Assembly: GCA_031292485.1 (NCBI GenBank)
Contig: JARLHA010000015.1
Coordinates: 1-64,000, forward strand
Direction of reading: 5' to 3'
Length of the DNA: 64,000 nucleotides
From: Mucilaginibacter sp.
GTDB lineage: Bacteria; Bacteroidota; Bacteroidia; Sphingobacteriales; Sphingobacteriaceae
Part shown: positions 25,798 through 34,827 of the stretch, in pieces
How the letters are laid out: the number at the start of each line of letters is the position of its first letter
Numbering within the stretch: position 1 is the first letter of the stretch
Notes under the pieces: model-generated
The model's database searches: none
The model's input: only the letters and a program-made list of their open reading frames with translations
What the model was told of the DNA's origin: nothing
Translations under genes and position numbers: made by a program

Positions 25798-26556
25798 ATG
25801 AGTAAATTAAAAAACAAAGTAGCGGTAGTTACCGGTGCTGCAAAAGGAATAGGTGCATCTATCGCAAAACACTTTGCGGCAGCAGGTGCAAAGGTAGTTG
25901 TGAATTATGCTTCAAGCAGAGAAGCCGCAGATAGCGTGGTTAAGGAGATCACAGATAATGGAGGTATAGCCATTGCGGTACAGGCCGATGTATCGAAAGA
26001 AGCCGATGTGACCAGGCTGTTTGAAGAGACAAATAAGGGTTTCGGCGGCTTGGATATATTGGTCAACAACGCTGTTTATCAGGGATACGCCCCTATAGAA
26101 TTGATATCAGCAGAAACGTTTCATAACAGTTTCAACGTGAATGTGCTTGGTCCGATACTTACTATACAGGCTGCTTTGCTGCTGTTTGGCAATAAGGGCG
26201 GCAATATCATCAATATCAGTTCGGGTGCGAGCAAAATGCCGCTTCCGGGAGCTTCCTTGTATTCGGCAACTAAAGCGGCATTAGATGCCATAACGATCTC
26301 ATTGTCGAAAGAACTGGGTGCAAAAAACGTTCGTATCAATTCTATTTTACCGGGCGCTACGGCAACAGAAGGTGCAACCGCAGCGGGGGTGACAGTCGGC
26401 AGTGATTATGAGAAAATGTTTATTGCCAATACCCCGCTTGGTCGCAGAGGCCAGCCCGAAGATATTGCGAAAGCTGCCGTATTTCTTGCATCCGATGATG
26501 CAGCGTGGATCACGGGTGAGCAAATTTCAGTCTCGGGTGGTATGTATGGTTTTTAA
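25798..26556 (+). CDS. Short-chain dehydrogenase/reductase
   Basis: 252 residues. T-G-A-A-K-G-I-G at 12-19, catalytic Ser141/142, Tyr155 and Lys159 (Y-S-A-T-K). The usual N-N-A-G is N-N-A-V here, a mild departure. The protein resembles glucose/3-oxoacyl-type SDRs, and its N-terminus matches the first SDR of the cassette closely (M-S-x-L-K-N-K-V-A-V). It is the last gene before the right-hand direct repeat, whose hairpin acts as its terminator. Confidence 0.92.
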   Translation: MSKLKNKVAVVTGAAKGIGASIAKHFAAAGAKVVVNYASSREAADSVVKEITDNGGIAIAVQADVSKEADVTRLFEETNKGFGGLDILVNNAVYQGYAPIELISAETFHNSFNVNVLGPILTIQAALLLFGNKGGNIINISSGASKMPLPGASLYSATKAALDAITISLSKELGAKNVRINSILPGATATEGATAAGVTVGSDYEKMFIANTPLGRRGQPEDIAKAAVFLASDDAAWITGEQISVSGGMYGF

Positions 26557-26671
26557 AAATAGTTTGAAACACGTCTCGTCGCCATTTTTAAAGTCTGTGT
26601 TTATTATGCTATCGGGTCAATTAATAGCTGTAAATCTTCAATGAAATTATTGGAAATTGGAGCCTTTGAGG

Positions 26672-26718
26672 CCACGTTTTAAGTCAAAAGCCTCAAGTCG
26701 AAAGTCTTGAGGCTTTTT
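26672..26718 (+). repeat. Right direct repeat of the tRNA-Arg island, with terminator hairpin
   Basis: Copy of the tRNA-Arg 3' end plus terminator (see 21414-21461): CCACGTTT, then the AAAAGCCTCAAG / CTTGAGGCTTTT hairpin at 26686-26717. No tRNA body precedes it. It terminates the dehydrogenase operon and may also act on the convergent hydrolase gene. Confidence 0.65.
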
Positions 26719-26737
26719 GATACTGCTGCACTTAATT

Positions 26738-27535
26738 TTATTTTGATGCCTTCAACAAAATAGCCGCTAATTTATTAGGCATCGATATAAAAGGAGTATG
26801 GCTGCTTGCCAATGAATATTCCTTACTGATATGGCCATTATTTTTCACCATTGTTTTTTGGAGCGTAAAGCTAACGGCATGGTCATCTGCAGTATGGATA
26901 TAAACCTTCTTTACACTGCCGAATTTTCTATTGGTTAGGGTAACCGGTGTTGCAAGGGGCGCTAATGGTTCCGGTTTAATGTTGTTGACCAAATAGTCGC
27001 CGACTTGCGCGGGTGCATCAGCAGCAAATACGTCTATCACACCGTCTTTTGCAACATTTGCAGCACCGGTGGCCTGGTCGATTTGTAAATATTTGCCTAT
27101 GTGGCTGTCTGCATCCTGTTTGGCAAGCGATAATAAGCTTTCACCGTTTTGTGGTAAATAAGCAGCCAGGTAAACCAATTCTTTTATTTGCCCGGGTATC
27201 TCTTCTGCCACCTGGCTAATCACTATACCTGCCATGCTATGCCCTACTAAAACTACATTTGTTCTGTCACCAATGGCGTTTTTTACTGCATCCACGTAGG
27301 ATTGCAGGTTAATGTTCGCAAATGAAGTTACATCGCCTCCGTGGCCGGGCAGGTTAACGGCAATCACTTCATGCCCCTGTGCTTTTAATAAGGGCTCAAT
27401 TGCCTGCCAGGCTGTTGCGTCAGACCAGGCGCCATGAACAAGGACGATGGTTGCTGAATTTTTGTTGTTTGTTTTTTGGGCCTGAGTTGTAAATCCTAAT
27501 ACACTCATTGCCATTGCTAATATTGCTGTTTTCAT
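26738..27535 (-). CDS. Exported alpha/beta hydrolase
   Basis: 265 residues with signal peptide 1-20. Alpha/beta-hydrolase signatures: V-H-G-A-W oxyanion segment at about 33-37, nucleophile elbow G-H-S-M-A-G with Ser100, acid in the H-T-A-D-D-H segment and catalytic His246 near the end. It matches the EstC/salicylate-esterase-like group of small esterases. The substrate is unknown; a periplasmic location is expected. It is convergent with the dehydrogenase operon and has its own upstream region. Confidence 0.88.
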   Translation of the reverse strand: MKTAILAMAMSVLGFTTQAQKTNNKNSATIVLVHGAWSDATAWQAIEPLLKAQGHEVIAVNLPGHGGDVTSFANINLQSYVDAVKNAIGDRTNVVLVGHSMAGIVISQVAEEIPGQIKELVYLAAYLPQNGESLLSLAKQDADSHIGKYLQIDQATGAANVAKDGVIDVFAADAPAQVGDYLVNNIKPEPLAPLATPVTLTNRKFGSVKKVYIHTADDHAVSFTLQKTMVKNNGHISKEYSLASSHTPFISMPNKLAAILLKASK

Positions 27536-27680
27536 TTTTGTTTGATGCCTAATTGTTTAGGACAGCACAAACATCGGGGTAAGCTACTGTGAGAATTTTA
27601 ACCCAGGTTAAAATCGAAAATCAGTATGAAAAAAATTGTAAGGAAATAAATAACAAAAAACGGAATGGAGCAGGCCCTCT

Positions 27681-28277
27681 TTATTTGCCAACCATTCTTT
27701 TTCGGATGCGGCTTAGCGATGGCCCCTGGATGCCCAGGTATGAGGCAATATGATAAAGCGGTACTGAATTAAAAATATCAGGGTGTTTCTGCATCATATC
27801 CCGGTAACGGTCTTCGGGGGTTTTAAATAAGAAGCCTTCGGTGCTTCGCATAACCTCATGAAAAGCGGTTTCGGCAATTCTCCTGCCAAACCGCTCCCAT
27901 TGATGTGACTGGCCGTAAAGATGGTTCAGATGATCGATATGAATATATAAAATATAGGAGTCGGTCATTGCTTCTGTGTAATATTCGCAGGCGGTTTGGC
28001 TCAAGAAACTGGTAAAAGAAGTGACAAACTGATGGTCGGTAAAAAAAAGCATATTCTTTTCTTCGCCGGTGGTTTCATTTACGCGATAGATCCTGAACAC
28101 GCCGCTGATGATGAACCCAAGATGTTTACAAACGTTTTTATATTCGTTATAAAACTCGCCTTTTTTATACTGCTTCAATTTCCAATGCGGCAACGACAGA
28201 TCAAACGCCTCGGCTTTCATTCCTGTGGAGCACATTACCGTGCGTAACAGTTCCATCTCTGTTGTGTCGTCTACCAT
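27681..28277 (-). CDS. Crp/Fnr-family regulator
   Basis: 198 residues. The N-terminal 20-125 have the cyclic-nucleotide-binding-like beta-roll (G-E-F-Y...G-F-I-I-S-G-V-F-R-I-Y pattern) without the Fnr iron-sulfur cysteine set. The C-terminal 150-198 contain a helix-turn-helix ending in L-S-R-I-R-K-R. This short, ligand-unknown Crp type is abundant in Bacteroidota. It lies next to an acetyltransferase and an exported esterase; no binding site could be assigned. Confidence 0.85.
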   Translation of the reverse strand: MVDDTTEMELLRTVMCSTGMKAEAFDLSLPHWKLKQYKKGEFYNEYKNVCKHLGFIISGVFRIYRVNETTGEEKNMLFFTDHQFVTSFTSFLSQTACEYYTEAMTDSYILYIHIDHLNHLYGQSHQWERFGRRIAETAFHEVMRSTEGFLFKTPEDRYRDMMQKHPDIFNSVPLYHIASYLGIQGPSLSRIRKRMVGK

Positions 28278-28329
28278 GCTATAAAAATATCTATTTTAAA
28301 TAATGCGGCGCAATCGTTTGTTCGGTTAT

Positions 28330-28920
28330 TTAATGGTTGCTGCCAGCCTGAAAATCAATTGCCTTAATAAACTTTGCAGGCACGCCGGCAACAATAGTAT
28401 TGGCGGCAACATCTTTATTAACTAAAGCACCGGCTGCCACGATCGCGTTTTCCCCGATAGTTACGCCTGGCAATATAGTTGCGGCGGCACCTATCCATGC
28501 ATTTCTTTTTATGACGATGGATTTAAGATCAAGCGTTTTTCGTTGTGATGGGTCAACCGGATGGTTTTCGGTGATCAGGTTTACTTTAGGGCCTATTTGC
28601 ACATCGTCTTCAATGGTTATTCCGCCAAGGTCAAGGAAAGTGCAGGCATGATTCACAAATATATTGCGGCCAAGTTTAATATGGCGCCCGAAATTGGTAT
28701 AAAAAGGCACAAATACGGTGGTGCTTTTATCTATTTCAGTTCCAGTAATTTCACTCAAACGCCCGCGGGTCTGTTCCACACTGGTTGAGCAATTGAGCGC
28801 TGCGGATAGTTGGATGGTTTTGGAAACAACGTCCCATAAATGCGGCAATTGCGGGTCATCAGTCGGGATAATGCCGCCGGCGAGCATCCGGTCAAAAATG
28901 TCGATTGTATTTTCACTCAT
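28330..28920 (-). CDS. Maltose/galactoside-type O-acetyltransferase
   Basis: 196 residues of left-handed beta-helix: hexapeptide repeats from about residue 75 to 185 (I-G-P-K-V..., I-G-A-A-A-T-I-L-P-G-V-T-I-G, V-A-A-G-A-L-V), with the conserved H-P-V-D segment near 120 that is typical of the LacA/Maa group. It would transfer an acetyl group from acetyl-CoA to a sugar or related acceptor. It is 52 bases upstream of the Crp-type gene on the same strand, probably in one transcript. Confidence 0.88.
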   Translation of the reverse strand: MSENTIDIFDRMLAGGIIPTDDPQLPHLWDVVSKTIQLSAALNCSTSVEQTRGRLSEITGTEIDKSTTVFVPFYTNFGRHIKLGRNIFVNHACTFLDLGGITIEDDVQIGPKVNLITENHPVDPSQRKTLDLKSIVIKRNAWIGAAATILPGVTIGENAIVAAGALVNKDVAANTIVAGVPAKFIKAIDFQAGSNH

Positions 28921-29033
28921 ATTAATTTAGCATATTTATATTTTTCGGGCACATCCGGTGATTTTTCGCGGGTAAGTCCCGGCGGATATTATCGGAATGC
29001 TAAGATAAAGAATGCTTTTTTATAAAAAAGCAT

Positions 29034-30122
29034 TCACTGCGTCAGCTTGATCTCACAGGGCGAATTATTAACCCGGATATAAAATGATTCGCCGTTTTCT
29101 TTTTCGATCAGCCAAACGTGCGAAATAAAGGTAGGCTGTATGATGCTGCTATTGGCGTTAATAGTTGCATAAAGCTTCTCCCCGCCGCTCCAATCCACCC
29201 AAAATAATTTGACTTTCCCGGAGGTGTTATTAATTACAGACAGATCAGCTCGCTCAGTTGAGACGCCAGACTTTGCTCCTTTCGAAACTAAAATGGATTC
29301 TTTTTGCTTTTCAACAGCGGGTTGAATTATCCCTGTGTACAAAGAATCAAGTAGTTTATAACCGTCAGCGTCATAATCGCGCAAACCCTGCACCCCGGCA
29401 GCCGGCAGGTTTGTTCCTTTCAAAAATTCACCATGAAAACCAAAATACCACATGGACAGCTCGGCCCAATACTCCTGTGGGTTTGAAGAAGCATACGCAT
29501 CTTTCCAAAGCCTTTTATTTAAAGCCCTGTGATATTGTGTTTCGATTTTTTTCCTGATCGCCGCATCAAATCCATGATCCATAATGGTATGCGCAAACTC
29601 ATGGATGCAAATATCCGAACCTCCCCTGTATCTATCTGTGGGTAAACGCAGCAGGTTTTCTTCGCCGCATGATGCACAAACGCCGCCCATTCCACGGGTA
29701 CGCTTATCAATATCGGTTAAAACACCATTTTCTGTATAGCTTACCCCTTTTTTATCCCTAAACTCAGGTAAATCTGATGTTTGCTGATCTTTGCCGATGA
29801 TATGCAACTCTGATCCGTTTTTAACAAGATTTTTCCTCGTATTGGGCATTTGGTTGAGCATAAGCCAAACTTTTGAAGATGCAATAACCAACGCACTATC
29901 CGCTACAATATTTGCCGAACGGATGATAATACCATCGCAGTTAATATATTTAGCGTAAAAGCCGGATAAGGGCGTATCAAGATGAACAATAGTATCCGCT
30001 GGTTTTTGCGGTGAAGAAAAAGATGTTTGCTTAACCGCCTGGTTTGTGGTTTGCGCATAGGCAATATTGATGCCGGCTATGATAAATAACAGCGCATTTT
30101 TAAAAATCGGGTGGAGCGTCAT
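29034..30122 (-). CDS. Exported zinc metallopeptidase with C-terminal VHL-beta-like domain
   Basis: 362 residues with signal peptide 1-23. Residues 174-178 are H-E-F-A-H, the zincin zinc-binding and catalytic motif, and Glu217 or Glu221 in E-Y-W-A-E-L is a good third ligand. C-A-S-C at 149-152 could be a disulfide or metal site. Residues about 294-360 match the beta domain of von Hippel-Lindau protein (I-N-N-T-S-G-x-V-x-L-F-W-V-D, then Y-A-T and H-V-W-L-I-E patterns). In eukaryotic VHL this domain binds hydroxyproline peptides. Here it could target the protease to proline-rich or collagen-like substrates; this is inference. Confidence 0.75.
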   Translation of the reverse strand: MTLHPIFKNALLFIIAGINIAYAQTTNQAVKQTSFSSPQKPADTIVHLDTPLSGFYAKYINCDGIIIRSANIVADSALVIASSKVWLMLNQMPNTRKNLVKNGSELHIIGKDQQTSDLPEFRDKKGVSYTENGVLTDIDKRTRGMGGVCASCGEENLLRLPTDRYRGGSDICIHEFAHTIMDHGFDAAIRKKIETQYHRALNKRLWKDAYASSNPQEYWAELSMWYFGFHGEFLKGTNLPAAGVQGLRDYDADGYKLLDSLYTGIIQPAVEKQKESILVSKGAKSGVSTERADLSVINNTSGKVKLFWVDWSGGEKLYATINANSSIIQPTFISHVWLIEKENGESFYIRVNNSPCEIKLTQ

Positions 30123-30724
30123 TTTTTATTTTTATTCGCTGCAATTTAAGCTAAACAATTTCATAGCCTGCAATGGTTGTATAAATAACAGCATATAAAA
30201 AATCCGTTTCAGCAGAATGCCGGCAGGCATTCGTTAATCCGCAAAAAGCGTTGCGTTTTTAGCCTATGCCTGTCAGCGGGGTATGAGTTTTTATTGCGTT
30301 TTTGGCTGGCAGGTCAGACTATTTGCCTGAAGGAGTTCAGGTTTCAGTAAATCAGGTATTTACCACATCGTAAACAAGTAGTATTACGCTTGTACCCGCA
30401 CAGGCCGCTTAATATTTTTACATTAATATTCACATCCACAGTTAATTAAGCGCAATTTTTTCACCCGGCCGGCTTTTTATTCCGACAAAACATAGAAAAG
30501 TTTTATAAAAGGACAGGGAAGATGAAAAGACTACAGGCAGCCCGGATTTAAAAAAAATGGAAGAAAACTTTGTTAAAAAGCCCTGTAAAGGGGCATTGAA
30601 CGGGATTTATGATTAGGGGAGGTACGTCGGGTTTTCGGCTGATGAAATTATTGGATGGGAAAGTTGCGCCAGAAAAAACATAAAAACAGTAACCAATAAA
30701 TATTAATCATTAAAATCCATTGTT
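30123..30724. other. 602-bp intergenic region
   Basis: Divergent promoter region between the metallopeptidase and collagen-like genes. It contains a GAATGCC-GGCA-GGCATTC hairpin (30215-30232) and several weaker inverted repeats around 30240-30390, but no convincing gene or RNA. The last 60 bases before 30725 are A-rich, typical of a Bacteroidota leader. Confidence 0.4.
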
Positions 30725-31843
30725 ATGAAACAACTTAACTTTTACTTTTTTACAGGAATTACTGCGTTATTCATTCTTGCCTCATGCGGCAAGAACGGCG
30801 CTGTTGGACCGACCGGACCATCCGGTGCAACGGGAGCTAACGGCGCTGTTGGTCCCGCCGGTCCCGCTGGCGCAAATGGCGCCAACGGCAGTGTCATCTA
30901 TAGCGGCACCACCACACCTCCGGCTTCTACGGGTGTAACAGGCGATTTTTATATTAATTTGAGCACCGGCTTATTGTATGGGCCCAAAACAGCATCAGGG
31001 TGGGGAACTGGCATTTCACTGATAGGCGCTACCGGCGCTACTGGTTCTACTGGTTCTACTGGTGCAACGGGTGCAACCGGCGCTACTGGTGCAACGGGCG
31101 CTACTGGTGCAACCGGAGCAACAGGTACTGCCGGTGCTAAAGGGGCTACGGGGGCGGCAGGTAGTAAAATTTACAGTGGCAGCGGTTTGCCTTCGGCCTC
31201 TGCAGGTGTAAACGGTGATTATTACCTTGACATCACCAATTACTTGTTATACGGACCTAAAACCGCTGCAGGCTGGGGTGTCCCTATCAGCTTACAGGGG
31301 CCGGCCGGCCCGGCAGGACCAGTCGGGCCTGCTGGTCCTGCCGGAAATGCGAATGTAAAAACCGATGTATTCAGTATTGGCGGCGCCGATTGGTTATGGA
31401 ACTCGCAATATGTTTACGAAACCGGGCCAGGCAGCTATACCGAATATTTCACCCGGTATTATACACGGCTGAACAATACTGTTACGCAGGATGTACTGGA
31501 CAACGGCATGGTATTGGTATATTTTCAGCCAAGCCCTGTAAATAACCCTAACCAGTGGGCCCCGCTTCCCTACCAGTTCGACTCATCATTTGGTTATACT
31601 GATAATTACGTTTATGTAACCGCATTGGGCCAGGTAACCTTACACTATTTCTTTATTCAAACAAACTCTTCAGCTACCTTGCCGACATTAAGTACTTACA
31701 ATGATGTAGTCCGCAAATTTAAAATTGTAACTGTAACCGGAACAACGGGTACCTTTATGTTAGCCCACCACATCAACCTGAAAAATTATGCGGAAGTAAG
31801 TAAAGTTACCGGTATCTGGATGCAGGACAAACAAAATCAATAA
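30725..31843 (+). CDS. Collagen-like repeat lipoprotein
   Basis: 372 residues, lipobox Cys21. Three stretches of Gly-X-Y triplets (about 25-57, 100-145 and 194-210), rich in G-A-T, G-P-A and G-A-N, alternate with two copies of a module of about 43 residues (I-Y-S-G...S-G-D-F/Y-Y...L-Y-G-P-K-T-A-x-G-W-G). This module is also common in tail- or surface-fibre-like proteins. The C-terminal 160 residues are unique. A trimeric surface fibre is likely. The middle stretch is a near-perfect DNA repeat and could vary in length. Confidence 0.88.
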   Translation: MKQLNFYFFTGITALFILASCGKNGAVGPTGPSGATGANGAVGPAGPAGANGANGSVIYSGTTTPPASTGVTGDFYINLSTGLLYGPKTASGWGTGISLIGATGATGSTGSTGATGATGATGATGATGATGATGTAGAKGATGAAGSKIYSGSGLPSASAGVNGDYYLDITNYLLYGPKTAAGWGVPISLQGPAGPAGPVGPAGPAGNANVKTDVFSIGGADWLWNSQYVYETGPGSYTEYFTRYYTRLNNTVTQDVLDNGMVLVYFQPSPVNNPNQWAPLPYQFDSSFGYTDNYVYVTALGQVTLHYFFIQTNSSATLPTLSTYNDVVRKFKIVTVTGTTGTFMLAHHINLKNYAEVSKVTGIWMQDKQNQ

Positions 31844-31864
31844 GATTATTATGCCGATGCTTCT

Positions 31865-31897
31865 AGCCGTTGCGGGTTCGCCCGTAACGGCTTTTCT
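31865..31897 (+). terminator. Terminator of the collagen-like gene
   Basis: Stem AGCCGTTGCGGG with CCCGTAACGGCT around TTCG, then TTTTC. A second perfect hairpin, TGCGCCCT-GGTA-AGGGCGCA, follows at 31901-31920. Confidence 0.8.
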
Positions 31898-32156
31898 ATG
31901 TGCGCCCTGGTAAGGGCGCAAACGATAGGGTGATAGTGCCAATATGCCTTGATAGCTGGAAGCGTTAACCAAAGGCGCAAAACGCCCGCAATTGTCATCC
32001 ACGATATCCGACTGCCCTAATCCATAGGCTATCCTAAACCGGACGGAAAAAAGCCAAATATGTTGATTCGATCTTGCACTTCGCAAAGTACACTCAATCC
32101 TCCTAATTAATTAGTATTTCTTGTAACACGCCGGCCTAAACATGCGTCTTATGTCT
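31898..32156. other. Intergenic region before the second TonB receptor
   Basis: Together with the terminator this makes a 313-bp gap. Beyond the 31901-31920 hairpin nothing is seen; the receptor promoter must lie here. Confidence 0.4.
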
Positions 32157-34607
32157 ATGAAACTGATACCCATACTTTTTTTTAGCGTATGCGCAATTTT
32201 ACTATTCAACTTTGCAGGTGCGCAAACCGCCGGAGGTAGAATTTCCGGCTCGGTTTTGGATGAGGCCAAAAAACCGCTCGATGGCGCAACAGTGATTTTG
32301 CTTGTCGCCAAAGATTCTACGTTGGTAAGCAGCCAGCTGGTTAACAGGGATGGCAGCTTTGCTTTTCAAAACTTAAAAGACAATACCTACCTTATCAAAG
32401 CCACTTATATCGGCTATAAAAATTATTTAAGTGGCAATGTAGTGCTGGGCGGGCAAAAGCCGCTTGATCTGCCTGCATTTATTTTATCTTCAGCCGGGAA
32501 AACCCTGAATGAAGTTGCCGTAACCGCTAAAAAGTCATTCATCCAGCAAAAAATTGACCGCACGGTAGTGAATGTGGGCGCGCTGATCTCCAATACCGGC
32601 ACCAACGCATTGGAAGTGCTGCAAAAAACACCCGGGGTACAGGTAGATGCCGATGGCAATATTACCTTTAAGGGGAAAAGCGGTGTGTTGGTGATGATTG
32701 ATGATAAGCCCACTTATCTTTCGGCTGCCAACCTGGCAACTTACCTGCGCTCGTTACCGGCTTCATCATTGGACCAGATCGAGCTGATGGATAACCCGCC
32801 TGCGAAATACGATGCGGCCGGAAACGCCGGTGTGATCAATATCAAAACCAAAAAAAATACCGTCAAAGGCTTTCATGCCGTACTGGGGGCCAACTACGCT
32901 CAGGGCTTTTACGGCCGTAACAGCGAGAGCGCAAACCTGAATTACCGCATCGGCAAGGTTAACCTGTTTGCTAACCTGGCCTATGATGAGCAACGCACCT
33001 GGAGGCGGCTGGAAATTGACAGGGATTATTTGGATGCGAACGGCAACCAAACCTCGTCACTCAAAGATATTTCCTATTTCAGACCGACCAGCTATAATAC
33101 TAATATAAAGGCGGGGATGGACTTTTACGCATCGCCCAAAACCACCTGGGGCATAGTTTACACGGGTGATATCAGCCGCGACCACGACAACAGCCCCGTA
33201 TACAGCCTGCTGTATGGCCAAAACGGTGGGCTGGATTCAACCATTACCACGCTCAATACCTCCAAAAATAAATTTAGCAGCAACGGCATCAACCTTAACT
33301 ATACCCATAAGTTTGATAGTGTTGGCAGGGAACTGACATTTGATCTGGATTATATCCGCGATATATCGGGCGGTAACCAGTTGTTTGTAAACAATAGTTA
33401 TTTGCCCGATGGCACCTTAACCAATTCGACGATGCTGAGTGATGATTTGCCTTCTACCATCAACATTTACTCGGCTAAAGCCGATTACGCGCACCCGTTG
33501 AAGGGCAAGGCCAAGCTGGAGGCCGGCATCAAAAGTAGCTATGTAAACACCGATAACGCCGCCAATTATTTTAACGTGGTGAATAACGTAAGCACCATAG
33601 ATGATAGCAAAACCAATAGGTTTTTATATAAAGAGAATATCAATGCCGCTTATGTTAATTTTAATAAAAACTTCGGCCGCTGGGCTATCCAAACGGGCCT
33701 TCGGGTAGAGAATACCAACGGCAACGGGCACCAGCTGGGTAATGCCCAACGGGCCGACTCGTCTTTCATCAACCATTATACCGACCTATTCCCAACGGCT
33801 TATGTTTCCTATAACCTGGATACGGCGGGGCATAACGTGCTGGTTGCTTCCTATGGTCGCAGGGTAGGCCGTCCGAATTACGGGAGCCTGAACCCCTTTA
33901 CATTTTTTGTGGATGAGTTTACGCAATTCTCCGGCAACCCCTTCCTGAAGCCGCAATTTACCGATAATTACAAATTGGCCTACAGTTTCCGCAGCCTGTT
34001 TACCATCGCGCTGGCCTACAATCATACGGCCGACGTGCAGGGTGAAACGATTCATAGAAACGGCGATGTATTTATCAGCACCCAGGGCAATATCGGGCAA
34101 CAAAAAACGCTTGATCTCTCGGTCAATACCAATTTTCAGCCAACGAAATGGTGGTCGGTTAACCTGTATGCCGAGGTATATAAAAACACCTACCAGGGCG
34201 CATTTTATACCGGCTATCTTAACCAGTCGCAGGTTACTGTATCCGGAAACGGCAATAACCAGTTCACCATATCACCCACCTGGAGCGCCGAATTAAGCGG
34301 CTTTTTTGATACAGGTGGCACTTACGGGCAGTTTGTTACTTTGCCCAAAGGCATGCTTAACGCAGCAATTCAGAAGAAGATATGGAACAACAAAGCCACC
34401 GTCAAGCTCACCATGCAGAATATTTTGCAATCCTTTAGCCCCAGCGGTACCATTACCAATATTGCGGATGCCAGAGCAAGCTTTCATAACACTTTAGATA
34501 CACAGGTGGCGAGGTTGGCATTTACCTATAGTTTCGGCAAATCAGCCAACACACCGCAAAAACGCGAAACCGGCGGGGCCGATAGTGAGCAGAGCAGGGC
34601 GCATTGA
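32157..34607 (+). CDS. TonB-dependent outer-membrane receptor (PF14905 type)
   Basis: 816 residues from the ATG at 32157, which directly begins a signal peptide; two in-frame ATGs 6 and 15 bases upstream are possible. Carboxypeptidase-regulatory-like domain about 28-115, plug about 120-225 with the L-Q-K-T-P-G-V-Q-V-D segment, barrel with the N-P-F...Q-F-S-G-N-P-F-L-K-P-Q region. It is a paralogue of the receptor at 3372-5828, with the same order and the same polar tail after the barrel. The ligand is unknown and no SusD is adjacent. Confidence 0.9.
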   Translation: MKLIPILFFSVCAILLFNFAGAQTAGGRISGSVLDEAKKPLDGATVILLVAKDSTLVSSQLVNRDGSFAFQNLKDNTYLIKATYIGYKNYLSGNVVLGGQKPLDLPAFILSSAGKTLNEVAVTAKKSFIQQKIDRTVVNVGALISNTGTNALEVLQKTPGVQVDADGNITFKGKSGVLVMIDDKPTYLSAANLATYLRSLPASSLDQIELMDNPPAKYDAAGNAGVINIKTKKNTVKGFHAVLGANYAQGFYGRNSESANLNYRIGKVNLFANLAYDEQRTWRRLEIDRDYLDANGNQTSSLKDISYFRPTSYNTNIKAGMDFYASPKTTWGIVYTGDISRDHDNSPVYSLLYGQNGGLDSTITTLNTSKNKFSSNGINLNYTHKFDSVGRELTFDLDYIRDISGGNQLFVNNSYLPDGTLTNSTMLSDDLPSTINIYSAKADYAHPLKGKAKLEAGIKSSYVNTDNAANYFNVVNNVSTIDDSKTNRFLYKENINAAYVNFNKNFGRWAIQTGLRVENTNGNGHQLGNAQRADSSFINHYTDLFPTAYVSYNLDTAGHNVLVASYGRRVGRPNYGSLNPFTFFVDEFTQFSGNPFLKPQFTDNYKLAYSFRSLFTIALAYNHTADVQGETIHRNGDVFISTQGNIGQQKTLDLSVNTNFQPTKWWSVNLYAEVYKNTYQGAFYTGYLNQSQVTVSGNGNNQFTISPTWSAELSGFFDTGGTYGQFVTLPKGMLNAAIQKKIWNNKATVKLTMQNILQSFSPSGTITNIADARASFHNTLDTQVARLAFTYSFGKSANTPQKRETGGADSEQSRAH

Positions 34608-34656
34608 TTGGTGAAAGGTTATATGTTACTCAAATGTCCGAAACAAAAAAATTGCC

Positions 34657-34768
34657 GCTACCCTCTTTTTTGCCCGCAAAAGAGAGGGTGAACGAGCGCA
34701 GCGATGTTCGGGTGAGTAAAGCCCGGCGGCCAAGATCACCAATGCATGGCGGCGGTAAAGAGGGTAGC
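34657..34768. repeat. REP/BIME-like palindromic element
   Basis: GCTACCCTCTTT (34657-34668) and AAAGAGGGTAGC (34757-34768) are exact complements. The left arm can also fold locally with AAAAGAGAGGG. It lies between the receptor and the PheC-like gene. Confidence 0.65.
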
Positions 34769-34827
34769 AACAATGATGTTTTGGCATTAATTTGCAGACC
34801 TCCCGCAAATATCCCTATTTTAATGCC

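Noticed and set aside
31021..31140. Short regular repeats resembling a CRISPR-like array
   Set aside because: The repeat is a run of Gly-Ala-Thr codons within an open frame of a collagen-like protein; there are no spacers of constant size and no cas genes.
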